Source: CAJBLF01 sp964560855 (GTDB lineage Bacteria > Patescibacteriota > Gracilibacteria > Absconditabacterales > Absconditicoccaceae). Taken from it: 19,631 bases of DNA. Where the stretch lies: assembly GCA_964560855.1 (NCBI GenBank), contig CAZLLU010000012.1:1-19631 (forward strand), written 5' to 3'. Shown piece after piece: positions 8,290-18,361 of this stretch (its first letter is position 1; the number at the start of each line of letters is the position of its first letter). A program made the translations under genes and the position numbers. The notes under the pieces are model-generated. The model searched no databases. It was not told where the DNA came from and saw only the letters and a list, made by a program, of their open reading frames with translations.

Positions 8290-10176
8290 ATGAAAAAGTG
8301 ATTACGATATATTGTTGCCTTTGTTCTTGTCGTTTCTACTGCTATACAGATCTATAAGACTGCTATGGTAAAGGGCGATACTGTTGAGGTTGTTCGTGAA
8401 AACAAAGAAGTTTCTCTGAATGATTTTCTTCATAACTACAAGAAATGATTGTTCACGAAGATTGCTTTGGAAGACGAAACTTCGCTTATTTGATATGAAT
8501 ATCTGGAGACGGGAGCTTCCGTATCTTTTATGACAGTCAGAAAAAACTTGATAGAACAATATGTAAATGTTTATGAAACGAAGAAACCATTGGGTACATC
8601 TTTGAGTGATCTGTGAATATCCATGACGGGTAATGTTACCGTGGATGTAAAATTTAATGAACAGTCTTGGCGATCAAAACTATTCTCTGATGTATGACCA
8701 TTACTTATTCTTCTTGTGGTTTTTGTACTTATTTTTAAATTCGCTATGCCAAAAGGTGGCGGCGGATTCCCTTTTAGTGTAAAGGCAGGAAAACTCAATA
8801 ACTCCAAGACGATTAAGACAAAGTTTTCTGATGTTGCTGGTATGGAAGAAGTAAAGATGGAACTTTCTGAGATGGTCGATTATCTCAAGAATCCAGCGAA
8901 ATATCATAAGGTTTGAGCTAGGCATCCGAAATGAGTTTTGCTCTATGGACAACCAGGTTCTGGAAAGACGTTGCTTGCAAGAGCAGTGGCTTGAGAATCC
9001 AATGTGCCGTTCTTTTCCGCTTCATGATCCGAGTTTATGGAGATGCTTGTCGGTATGTGAGCAGCAAAAGTGAGAGAGCTTTTCGGTAAAGCAAAAGCCG
9101 CCGGTAGAGCCATCATCTTCATCGATGAAATCGATGCTATAGGAAAGAAAAGAGGCGTAGGATATACCTGAGGTCATCAAGAACAGGAACAGACCTTGAA
9201 TCAGATTTTGACGGAGATGGACGGATTTGATAATATGACGCAAATTATCGTTATCGCTGCGACCAATAGGCCTGATGTTTTGGATCCTGCATTGATGAGA
9301 GCGTGAAGATTCGATAGAAAGGTCTATGTTTCGGAGCCTACGTACGAAGAAAGAATTCAGATTTTTGAATATTATCTCAAAGGAAAGAAAATAAATAAGG
9401 ACGTAAATATCTCTTCGTTGGCGAAGAGGACGAGTGGACTTGTAGGTGCTGATATAGAAAATATCGTCAATGAAGCTGCCTTGAAACAAGCCAAGGAAGA
9501 AAGGAAAACGCTCGAACAAAATGATTTCGAATATGCGTTGGAAAAAGTGATTATGGGGCCAGAGAAGAAAGTGAATTTCATGAAAGAGAATGAAAAGAAA
9601 ATTATAGCGTTCCATGAATTGGGACATGCAGTGACATCACATGTATTACCTAATGCTGATCCTGTAGAAAAGATTTCTATCGTAAGGAGAGGACATGCAT
9701 TGTGAGTTACGCGGATGACACCGAATGAAGATATGTATTTGTATTCTAAAGCAAAATTTCTTGATCAGGTGACCTCTCTTCTTTGAGGAAGGGCTGCTGA
9801 GGAAATATTTTTCTGATCAGATAATATCACTACATGAGCATCCAATGATTTCGAAAAAGCTACGGAAATCATTACCAATATGATCGTAAAATATGGTATG
9901 GACAAGGAATTAGGGCCGGTATCGTATTATGATAAAAATCAACAGGATTATCCTGGATTCAAGACCTATAGCGAAAAGACTGCTCAGATCATCGATGAGA
10001 AAGTGAAATCCTATATAGCTGATTGCTATGACCAATCCAAAAAACTCATCATCCAGAATAAGAAACTGATCGAGGATCTTTCTCTTGTCCTTTTGGATAA
10101 AGAGTATCTTACTAGGGAGGAATTTGAATCTATGATGCAGCATGAAAACAAACCGAAAAAGACAGTAAAAAAATAA
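8290..10176 (+). CDS. ftsH: ATP-dependent zinc metalloprotease FtsH
   Basis: A membrane-anchored AAA+ protease that extracts and degrades membrane and unstable cytosolic proteins. The 628-aa protein has two transmembrane segments (about 5-22 and 136-154) flanking an external domain. Then come AAA+ Walker A YGQPGSGKTLLA (near 220; usually GPPGTGKT), pore loop FMEMLVGMGAAKVRE, Walker B IIFIDEIDAIG, SRH ATNRPDVLDPALMRAGRFDR and zinc site HELGH (442-446; usually HEAGH, so HExxH is kept). GGRAAEEIFFG and TTGASNDFEKAT complete the protease domain. I count 16 in-frame TGA codons, all read as Gly, including conserved sites in the SRH and the pore loop. The first gene of an apparent operon, it is followed after 21 bases by ricT. 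Confidence 0.97.
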
Positions 10177-10197
10177 TTTTATCTTTTGATCATTGAG

Positions 10198-11133
10198 ATG
10201 GCAAAACACGCATATGTGCTTGATCGATATACCAACAAGAATGTTCTCGTCAAAAATGTGGATGATGAAAATTTTGCAAATTTGAAACATGGTGACAAAA
10301 TCGTGTATTCCGTTACGGATCAGACAGGAAATACCAAACAGACTGTGGGTACGTATATTGGGCATGAGATAGTTACTGATAGACAGGGGAATTTCGATAA
10401 GGTTCTGAAAGGTGATGAAAAGGAATTCTTCGATGAGCAGCAAAAGCTTGCATTGGATATTTTCCCTCTGTTCAAAAAATTATTCAAAAAATATTTCCCT
10501 GATTCTATCCCCGTGACCGCTAGATATCAGATATTCTGAGACCAACTCTACTTCTATTTCTATTCGGAGGAGAGATATGTATTCACTGACTTCGTCAAGG
10601 AATTTAGACAGGAACTCGGAAAAAACATTTTTCTTTTCCAAATCGGAGCTAGGGATATGATCAAAATGTCTCCAGGAGCAGATAACCTGCCTTGTTGAGC
10701 TGATGGCGTCATTCCTATGCACTGCAAGACGAGCTTACCTCTTCCTAGCGTGGAAATCGAAAATCTAGTGATACAAAATCTCGAAGGAAGGGATATCGAA
10801 AAATTAAAAGGAAGATGCGGAAAGTTGAAATGTTCGCTGATCTATGAACTGGAAACTTATATTGAAGAGAGTAAAAAATTCCCTCCAAAATGATCATATG
10901 TAGAAACTAAATGATCCGAACTCTCTTGAACCGTTTTTTCATTCAATATCATGAATGGCGATGTGACCGTGAAGACGAAGGATGGCGTAATAGTAAGAAT
11001 ACCGTATGCCACGATCACAAAAGTAAAGTTTCCTTCTAAATCAGAAGAGACGACTACTAAAGTAGCTTCTTCAGAACAAAGACCTGAAGACAAAAAGAAA
11101 TCCGATTATCAAAAGAGACCAGTTAGAAGATAG
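10198..11133 (+). CDS. ricT: PSP1-domain protein, RicT/YaaT-like
   Basis: A 311-aa protein with a central PSP1 domain: VTARYQIFGDQLYFYFYSEERYVFTDFVKEFR, IGARDMIKMSPGAD, and the Cys-containing block LPCCGAD...MHCKTS...KGRCGKLKCSLIYELETY. In Bacillus RicT the corresponding cysteines help bind Fe-S clusters in the RicAFT complex, which acts on RNase Y-dependent mRNA maturation. No RicA or RicF is seen here, so the role is inferred only from the domain. The C-terminus (from about residue 285) is a charged, low-complexity tail ending in basic residues. I chose ATG at 10198; an in-frame TTG at 10186 is possible. It lies between ftsH and the TPR gene with short gaps and no terminator. Confidence 0.85.
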
Positions 11134-11157
11134 TTTTATTCTTGTTATTGTACTACG

Positions 11158-12084
11158 ATGCTCAAGATGTCAGTTTGGCTATGGATGATATTGATGATTA
11201 TCCTCGTTTCGTTACCAGTGGGACTTATATCATTTTTTGTTTCCAAAAAGATCTTTAAGAGGTTGACGGCACTATTGGGTAAAATAGATACGTTTGATGC
11301 ATTTGTGAGATTCAAAAAGGATATGGTCTATTTGTATAAAACGAAATTTACGAGTTTGCGTTCACGCGTCAGTAAGGAAAAAATAGAGCATATGAAACAT
11401 GATGAACAGGAGTTCCTCAATACGATCGACGATATCATTAAACCGAAAGCTTTCGTTTCTAAACATCCTGATGCTGATATGGTGATCGATGATGAAGAAG
11501 GAAAAACGACAATGATTAAAAAAAGGAAATTGCTCGAGAGAATTATTTATGATGCGCTCGGACTTAGGAAGGACGGTAAAATCGATGAATACGAAAAGAA
11601 AATTATTGAATGATTGGCTATCGATCCTGAAGATAAGGATCTCAATAAGCTTTTGGCTGATCTCTATTTCACTATGGGTAATTACAAGAAGGCATTGCCG
11701 ATTTTGAAAAAAATTGTGGAGATGGATCCAAAGGATCATAAGGCTATCTGGCAGATCGGTGAAATCTATTTGACGTCATCAGATTTTGATGTTGCTGAAA
11801 TGCTTATCCAGAAAGCCATCGGCATCAATCCATCTAATCCGAAATATTACATTAGTATGGTAGAACTTATGTACAATACCGATAGAAAACATGACGCTAT
11901 CATGGAGATGGAGAAGGTCATCAAATTGAGGCCTACGAATTCCGCATATATGTTGACGCTTGCTGATCTCTATACAGAAGTGAATGATGTAGATAATGCT
12001 AAAAAATATTATTTCAGAGTGTTGGAATACGAACCGTCCAATGAAAAAGCAAAGAAGAAATTGAAGGAATTGACTGGTGAATAA
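11158..12084 (+). CDS. Membrane-anchored TPR protein
   Basis: A 308-aa protein with one N-terminal membrane helix (about residues 4-29), a charged and probably coiled-coil region, then about four tetratricopeptide repeats from residue 150 on, e.g. LLADLYFTMGNYKKALPILKKIVEMDP and AIWQIGEIYLTSSDFDVAEMLIQKAIGINP. TPRs are protein-protein scaffolds, so it probably assembles something at the cytoplasmic membrane face. A single TGA (11611-11613) joins the two halves. It is third in the ftsH-ricT-TPR cluster, 24 bases after ricT, suggesting a link to FtsH-dependent membrane quality control (inference). It also recalls YciM/LapB, a TPR membrane protein that works with FtsH in E. coli, though no rubredoxin-like Cys motif is present. 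Confidence 0.8.
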
Positions 12085-12120
12085 AAATATCAAAAAACAA
12101 TCAATTCATAAATAAAAATA

Positions 12121-12162
12121 AAAACATAAAATATCAGTCTGTTTTATGTTTTTTTGTTTTTT
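12121..12162 (+). terminator. Intrinsic terminator after the ftsH operon
   Basis: A perfect 11-bp stem AAAACATAAAA/TTTTATGTTTT (12121-12131, 12142-12152) with a 10-base loop and a following T-run to 12162. It ends the ftsH-ricT-TPR transcript, and its T-run is also the U-rich leader directly before the next gene's ATG. Confidence 0.65.
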
Positions 12163-12163
12163 C

Positions 12164-13477
12164 ATGAATGCTTCTTATTATCAGATGCTCAAGGAGCTTG
12201 TCGCTATGCAAAGTGTTTCTGTAGACTCAGATCATAAAGATGATATCGAGAAAATTGTGATATATCTCAATGCGATGCTTCAGGATAATGGTTTCGTTTC
12301 TGAAATCATTCATGGGTATGGAAACCCTCTCGTTGTAGGAAAATATTCCGTCGATAAATCATTACCTACGATGCTGTTGTATGGACATTATGATGTGCAA
12401 ACTGCGAAAGAGCAATGATGGAAAAATGATCCATTTTTACTTTATATTTCCCAGGATAAAATCTACGGTAGAGGAGTCGCTGACAATAAAGGCCAGCTTC
12501 TTATTCACTTACTGACTATCTTTGATCTTATCCAGTCCAAAAAATTATGATATAATGTCATTGTTTTGCTTGAGGGAAATGAAGAGACGTGATCTCAGTA
12601 TATAGAACAATTTCTCACTGATTATAGACAGGATTTGCTCTCCGATTTTTGTCTTATCTCCGATTCATATATTCTCGGTTCTATGCCGTGTATCGATGTA
12701 TGATATAGATGATGAGTTAACGTAAGATTAAAAATAACCACTGCGGCCACCGATCTCCATTCATGATCTTATGGCGGTATCGTGCCTAATGCAATCCACG
12801 AGATGAATAAGATTCTTGGAAAACTTTACGATATCAATAATAAAATCACTATTCCATATTTCTATTATGATGTGGAGGATATTCAGACTGAAGTGCTGGT
12901 AAAGAATAAAAGAATCAAGACCGATGAAAAGAAAATCATGGCAGATTTCTGACTCAAGACACTTATCAAAGAAAAAGATATAGATATGATTACACAAATA
13001 GGGCTCAGACCTACTATTCAAGTAACAGGAATCTCTGGCTGATATACGGGTGAATGATTCAAAAACGCTGTCCCAAATATCGCTCATGCACATATCAATT
13101 TTAGAATCGTTAAAAATCAGACTGCTAGGAAGGCGCTTGGCGCTTTCGATCAACGGCTTCAGACGACATTACCTACATATATCGATTATGAGCTCGACGT
13201 GGATGCTATGTATGAACCGGTGAAAGTAGATATGAATAATTTTTATGTGAAAAAAGCGGAAACCGTACTTCAGCAGGTTTTCGGTCAGCAAGTGTTCTAT
13301 AAATATTCTTGAGGCTGACTTCCTATGGTTGATCTATTGGATAGAATATTGGGCATCAAACCAGTGCTTATTCCATTAGCCAACGAGGATTGCAACGCTC
13401 ATGGCGTGAATGAAAATCTTGATATTAATTTGATCGAAAAATGATTTCAATTCGCCTATGAATTCTTTAAGAAATAA
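12164..13477 (+). CDS. M20-family metallopeptidase (dipeptidase-like)
   Basis: A 437-aa zinc peptidase of the M20 family (dipeptidases, ArgE/DapE and carnosinase relatives), probably cleaving dipeptides or acyl-amino acids in the cytoplasm. Metal-site motifs: LYGHYDVQ (His 75, catalytic Asp 77), GRGVADNKGQ (bridging Asp 107), EGNEETGS (catalytic Glu 140, metal Glu 141), ISDS (metal Asp) and AHGVNENL (metal His about 413). The lid domain is marked by TDLHSGSYGG and by GYTGEGFKNAVP. Length and the DLHSG motif suit the CNDP-dipeptidase/PepV-like side of M20 rather than DapE. A CGG at 13154-13156 (FDQWLQTTLP) would be Trp. I chose ATG 12164; the in-frame ATG at 12146 lies inside the terminator stem. 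No signal peptide is seen. Confidence 0.9.
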
Positions 13478-13525
13478 TTAGACCGTTAAGATATATTAGA
13501 TTGATAGAGATGGGTTAGATTATTT

Positions 13526-13571
13526 ATTCTCTATTCTCTATTCTCTATTCTCTATTCTCTATTCTCTATTC
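13526..13571. repeat. 7-bp tandem repeat (ATTCTCT)n
   Basis: Six perfect copies of ATTCTCT plus a four-base partial copy, in the 129-base gap before galU. They end 35 bases before the galU ATG, in the region where promoter elements are expected. Perfect identity suggests active slippage. Confidence 0.9.
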
Positions 13572-13606
13572 CATTTATTCCGTCTTTTATTTTGTATGTA
13601 TGAAGT

Positions 13607-14404
13607 ATGAAAGCTGTTGTTGTTGCTGCATGATTCTGAACTAGAATGCTACCTATTACCAAAACTGTACCCAAGGAAATGCTTCCGGTGGGTGATAAAC
13701 CTATCATCCAATATACGATTGAATGATTGTCTGCTGCGTGAATCACGGATATCATCATGATTACGTCTCAACAAAAGAAAGCACTCGAAGATTATTTCGA
13801 TAAAAATTATGAACTTGAGGATATCCTACAGAAGAAATGAAAGCTTGAACAATTGAAGCTTATCAATGCACCCAAGGAGATGGCAAAATATACGTTCGTG
13901 AAACAATTGGAAATGCTTGGTACCGGACATGCGGTCATGCAGGTAGAACATCTTATTTCTGACGATTATTTCATGGTGATCTTTGCTGATACGATTTATC
14001 CTCCAGAGACGTTTTCCGAGATGGTCAAAAAATTCAATGAAACCAAAAGCCCTATCATAGCAGTCCATGAAGTGCCGAAAGAAGAAGTATATAAATATGG
14101 TGTCGTGAAGCTTGATGGAGAACAATTACTGGATTTCGTTGAGAAGCCAAAGGTGGAAGATGCTCCATCAAACCTTATTTGGAATGGCGCAGCTATTTTG
14201 CCGAAGAGCATATTCACCTATCTTCGTACGATAGGTTTGGATTCAAGATCTTGAGAGTTGAATCTTCCTGATGGTATCAAGTCCATACTCAAGGATATAC
14301 CTGTCGTCGCATTGACATTGCGTCCGTATCTTGATACGGGTAGCCTTATGTGACGATTGGAAGCTAATGAAAAATTTCTACGTAAGGGCAAACTCTTTGA
14401 TTAG
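13607..14404 (+). CDS. galU: UTP-glucose-1-phosphate uridylyltransferase
   Basis: Makes UDP-glucose from UTP and glucose-1-phosphate, the entry point to many glycans. The nucleotide-binding signature AAGFGTRMLPITKTVPKEMLPV is at the N-terminus (two of its glycines are TGA), followed by KPIIQYTIEG, LGTGHAV, the Asp site FADTIYP, FVEKPK and IWNGAAILP. The C-terminal YLDTGSLMGWLEANEKFL corresponds to the GalU segment in which a Gly-Tyr/Trp-Leu contacts the sugar; its Trp is CGA (14354-14356). At 265 aa it is about 30 residues shorter than usual GalU, mainly at the C-terminus. Substrate specificity (glucose-1-P rather than another sugar phosphate) is inferred from the family. Upstream lies the 7-bp repeat; no Shine-Dalgarno site. 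Confidence 0.88.
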
Positions 14405-14588
14405 TGTCAGAATCTTGTTGAAATACTGTCAAAAATACAGTTCTCACCTATAATTTCTAAAAATCGACTTGCATTGATTGATTAAAAAATTAAAAGACTA
14501 AAACATTAAAAAATTCGTAACATAATATATACGTGGATACAAAATGTTTTAATTTTCGAAATCTTTTAGATTTTTACTCTATTTCAGT

Positions 14589-15950
14589 ATGGTGAGCTTG
14601 GAAGACATTAAATTACCGCCACACAATATAGATGCCGAAAAGGGTACTATCGGTGGAGTGTTGATGGATAATGAATTGATGTATTATTATGATGGTTTAG
14701 GATTAACTCCTGAAGATTTCTACAATAGGGAACATTTCTATATCTATCAGGGTATGAAAAAACTCCGATGATCACGCAAAACCATAGATGTGGTTACGCT
14801 TGCTGATCAGCTTACTAAGGATGCTGTATTGGATACGATAGGAGGAACTGATTATCTTTATGAACTCTCTAGCTTCTTATTGAGTACGTCTTCTTGTGCT
14901 GAATATGTGAAGATCGTCAAAGAAAAATCCGTATTGAGAAATATTCTCAAGACTTCACAAAAAATCATAGGCGATGTCTATGAACAGAAAGATACGCTTC
15001 AAGTCCTTCAAGATATCGAGAAGAGAGTATTTGATCTTACCCAGAATAATGTTGCGGAAAAAGTACATTCTATATGAGAAATATTGAATAAAAGAGTAGA
15101 GGAGTATATGGATATTGTCGATCATCCAGAAAAAGCACAAGAAAGAAAAGTGTTTTCATGATATTTTGGACTCGACGATGCGCTTGGATGATTTAAGCCT
15201 GCAGAACTCATTATTCTCGCTGCCCGTCCAGCTATGGGTAAAACAGCGTTCGCATTGAATATCTTGAAAAATATGGCGATCGACCAGAAAAAAAGCGTTG
15301 CATTGTTCTCTCTGGAAATGAGCTCTGAACAGATAGCAGACAGAGTATTATCTATGGTTTCTTGTATCCCTATGCGAAAGATAACTAAGGGACAATTGGA
15401 TACTGAAGATTTTTCAATGATGAGTGAGGCGATGGAAGTACTTGCAGAAACTAAGATTTTCATCGATGATAAGTGATCTACTACTATCCCTGAACTGAAG
15501 TCGAAAATCAGAAGATTGAAGATAGAGAAAAATCAATTGGATTTAGTTATTATCGATTACCTCCAGCTGATGAGCGGATCGAATTCCTGATATTCAGGTA
15601 ATAGAGTCCAGGAAATCTCTGAAATTTCAAGAGGATTGAAAGAGCTTGCGAGAGAATTGGAAATCCCTATCATGGCATTGTCGCAACTTTCCCGTGAAGT
15701 CGAGAAAAGAGTCGATAAAAAACCACAGCTTTCCGATTTGAGAGAATCTGGAGCAATTGAGCAGGATGCTGATTCTGTAATCATGCTTCATAGAGAGGAT
15801 TACTACGATCCGGATACGGATAAGAAATGATTGACTGATGTTTGTCTGAGAAAGAATAGGAACGGTCCTGTCGGTGAATCTGAGCTGTATTTTGAGAAAG
15901 AAATCATGAAATTCAGTGAGCTGAAATGAAAATCTGACGGAACATACTAA
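14589..15950 (+). CDS. dnaB: Replicative DNA helicase DnaB
   Basis: The hexameric 5'-3' helicase that opens the replication fork and recruits primase. The 453-aa length is typical. The N-terminal domain starts LPPHNIDAEKGTIGGVLMDN. The RecA-like core has Walker A AARPAMGKTAFAL (211-219 region), FSLEMSSEQIADR, Walker B VIIDYLQLMSG, the motif ALSQLSREVEKRVDKKPQLSDLRESGAIEQDADSVIMLHR and the C-terminal LRKNRNGPVGES with the arginine finger. No intein interrupts it. CGA codons at 14766-14768 and 15375-15377 read as Trp; the second gives PMWKITKGQL. It sits after a 184-base gap with no clear terminator. The start context TTTCAGTATG matches that of the TPM gene. Confidence 0.96.
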
Positions 15951-15964
15951 ACAACTAATTGATA

Positions 15965-16077
15965 ATGAATAATTAATAATGAAAAATGTAGGATTCGTCT
16001 TTGTATAAACTATTGTAATGTACAGTATTTCATAATTTACTACTAACATCATTCATCATTAATCTTTAATTATTCAT
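15965..16077. repeat. Inverted repeat in the dnaB-TPM spacer
   Basis: ATGAATAATTAA (15965-15976) and its exact complement TTAATTATTCAT (16066-16077) flank about 90 bases of AT-rich DNA between the dnaB stop and the TPM gene start. The arms are surrounded by further imperfect AATAATGAA-like repeats. It might be a dispersed intergenic repeat. The right arm ends four bases before the next ATG. Confidence 0.5.
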
Positions 16078-16081
16078 CAGT

Positions 16082-16975
16082 ATGATTAGACGTATTGTAA
16101 AGATAACGACATTGCTATTGTTCTTGTGAACAGTTTTTTCTTTCGATATTCCAAACTATGAGTGATATGTTACCGATAAGGTGGGAGTTTTTTCTGAAGA
16201 ACAAAAAAATTCACTTATGTCTAAAATAGAAGAGATAGAAAAGACTACAGGTATCGAGATGGCTATTTTGGTTGTACCGACGGTGGATGATGATATCAAT
16301 CTCGCAGCAGCCGATGTCGGGAATGAGCGGTGAGTCGGAAAAGAAGGTCAGAATAATTGAGTTGTTTTGCTGATCGCTATTGATGATAAGAAACGATCAA
16401 TTCAGGTGTGATATGGATTGGAATGAACGATTCCTGACCTGATTGCGGATAGAATAGGGGAAATAAACTTTCCTCCGAATTTTAGAAATGGTGATTATTA
16501 TGCCGGTATCATGGCTATGATTGATGATTTTCTTTGATATATAGCCAAAGATCCAACTATCGTGAAAACATATGCGCAAAAAAATTCTACTGATACCTTC
16601 AATGATGATCTTGCCAGTATACTCTTTTTTGTGCTCGTTATCATTGTTGGTGGATTCGGCAGACGAGTAACGATACCTAAAGTTAAATGAACAGGAAGAA
16701 AAATGAGGAAGTATGGACGATGGATATATGGAGCGGTGGGATTTGCTCTTTCCTTTATTATTATGATGGTGGTAGCTAGTTTTATAGCTTCGTTGTTTAT
16801 CTCTTATATGTTTTTGCTCTTTGGTGTTCTTATGGCGATGTTTGGTAGGAGTGGATGAGCCGGTAGAGGAATGCGATTTGGCGGAAGCGGCGGTTCTCGA
16901 GGATGAGGCGGTTCGAGTTTTGGCTGATTCGGTTGAGGAAGTTTTGGCGGAGGATGATCTTCCGGAAGTTGGTAA
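16082..16975 (+). CDS. TPM-domain (YgcG-like) membrane protein
   Basis: A 297-aa protein with a probable signal peptide (residues 1-20, ending FS|FDIPNYEGYVTDKVGVFS), an external TPM domain, membrane segments at about 177-193 and 216-254, and a glycine/serine-rich tail ending GSSGSW. TPM hallmarks are TGIEMAILVVPTV, NEWGVGKEGQNNGVVLLIAIDD and SIQVGYGLEGTIPD. The Trp of EWGVGK is encoded by CGG (16328-16330), where the family has a conserved Trp. The tail mixes TGA, GGA, GGC and GGT for Gly. TPM proteins are often encoded beside LemA, as here, and are linked to envelope or photosystem maintenance; the molecular role is unresolved. Confidence 0.88.
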
Positions 16976-17015
16976 TATGCTATCATAAATATTTTACATT
17001 CTTATATATGCATAT

Positions 17016-17651
17016 ATGACTACAAAAAGGCTCCATGATATCATTAAGGCATTGAAGGATTGACTACTGTCTATCTATCTATATCAGACTCCACATAAAA
17101 AGATACCCGTTTTTGTTGTCAAGGAAGTAAACTTTGTTTTCCTAAATACCATCAGGTCTTTCTTTGCTCATAATCAGTTTGTTATTTTGACAGAAGATGA
17201 CATTCATGAGGGAAAAGATGTCTTTTGTCTAAAACTTTTGCATATCAAGAACCATTCTGAGCTTTTTTATGGAAATGATATTATATGAACAATAAAGCTT
17301 ACGCTTTCTCATCTGAGATCTGATTTGGAGCTGGAAATCCGCAATAAACGCATCCAACTCAGAGAAGGATATTTGTCTCAGGATAAGGGAAGGGACTTTT
17401 TGCAGGACCTTTTGCCTGGTATGGAAGTTATCCGGGAGGGGGCGTTGTATCTTAAACATCCTGGGCTCAAGAATCCCAAAGATATGAAGGAATTACTTTC
17501 CTTGTTCGATGTCGCTTGGTCTTGCAACAGTCAGATGTTTTACTATCTTATAGATGATGCGACGGAGGAGCGTAAGATACCTTCGTTCATTCAAGATGTA
17601 CATACTTATCTTTCTGAGATATGTACCAAAATAAATGATTTTACCCTATAA
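17016..17651 (+). CDS. Unknown protein between TPM and LemA genes
   Basis: A 211-aa protein that I do not recognise. It has no signal peptide and no clear membrane helix. The N-terminal half reads LHDIIKALKDGLLSIYLYQTPHKKIPVFVVKEVNF and looks alpha/beta. The second half contains a charged helix (LRSDLELEIRNKRIQLREGYL), then FLQDLLPGMEVIWEGALYL and a C-terminal segment with VAWSCNSQMFYYLIDD. Two Gly are TGA, and one CGG (VIWEG) would be Trp. It starts 40 bases after the TPM stop and ends 12 bases before lemA, so the three are very likely one transcript. A role with the TPM/LemA pair is inference from position only. Confidence 0.75.
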
Positions 17652-17663
17652 ACTATTTCATTC

Positions 17664-18308
17664 ATGAAAAAAACATGGCTTATTGTTTTAGCTATCGTGG
17701 TCGTTATCGCTCTGTTTGTAGTCGGTAAATACAACACGATAGTAAAACTCGATGAAACCGTTAAGACTGCTCGGTCTCAGGTCGAGAATGTATATCAAAG
17801 GAGATTAGATCTCATCCCTAATCTCGTCAATACGGTCAAGGGTGCAGCTGCACAGGAAAGTGGAGTATTGGTCGCTGTAGTCAATGCAAGAGCTAATGCT
17901 ACCAACGTTTCTGTCGATATCAATGATGCTCAATCTTTTGCTCAATTTCAAAAAACACAAGGCGAGGTATCATCTGCATTGTCAAGATTGCTCGCTGTCG
18001 TGGAAAGCTATCCTACATTGCAATCTATTCAAGCATTCCAGGATCTTATGACACAATTGGAAGGTACAGAAAACAGGATCACTGTTGAAAGAAAAAACTT
18101 CAATGATACGGTTAATGCTTTGAATATTTATATCCGCAGATTTCCTGCAAATATCGTAGCTAGTATGTTTGGATTTGAGAAGGCTCAGCAATTCGAGGCT
18201 CAAGAATGAGCAGATGTCGCTCCTATCGTAGATTTCTGAACAACAACACCATCAGAAGAAACTACAGATACTGTTCCTACGGAAGCTACGGAAGTCTTTA
18301 CAGAATAA
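17664..18308 (+). CDS. lemA: LemA family protein
   Basis: A 214-aa protein with an N-terminal membrane anchor (about residues 5-21) and the helical LemA domain outside it. The LemA signature is complete: LDETVKTAWSQVENVYQRRLDLIPNLVNTVKG, then VVNARANAT, LSRLLAVVESYPTLQS, FQDLMTQLEGTENRITVERKNFNDTVNALNIYIRRFPANI and the terminal FGFEKAQQFEA. The invariant Trp of AWSQVEN is encoded by CGG (17772-17774). An acidic, Thr-rich tail of about 30 residues follows the domain. TGA is rare here (only in the tail). LemA proteins have no settled function; pairing with TPM proteins is widespread. It is the last gene of the cluster, before a strong terminator. Confidence 0.93.
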
Positions 18309-18335
18309 TATTTGAGTAATCCCAAATAAAACAAG

Positions 18336-18361
18336 GTCAGAACTTCGGTTCTGGCTTTTTT
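18336..18361 (+). terminator. Intrinsic terminator after lemA (UUCG loop)
   Basis: GTCAGAAC-TTCG-GTTCTGGC forms an 8-bp stem (one G-U) capped by a UUCG tetraloop and followed by TTTTTT, 27 bases after the lemA stop. Confidence 0.9.

Noticed and set aside
12146..12163. Upstream ATG as the start of the M20 peptidase
   Set aside because: It lies within the right arm of the terminator hairpin and adds only a Phe-rich leader; ATG 12164 gives the normal N-terminus.
13526..13571. Tandem repeats as a CRISPR-like array
   Set aside because: The 7-bp units are contiguous with no spacers and no cas genes are near.
833..16975. Many short ORFs in the same frame suggesting pseudogenes or frameshifts
   Set aside because: The breaks are all TGA, at conserved Gly sites and with no frame change; reading TGA as Gly restores complete proteins.
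16804..16986. Proline-rich minus-strand ORF
   Set aside because: It is the antisense image of the glycine-rich tail of the TPM protein.
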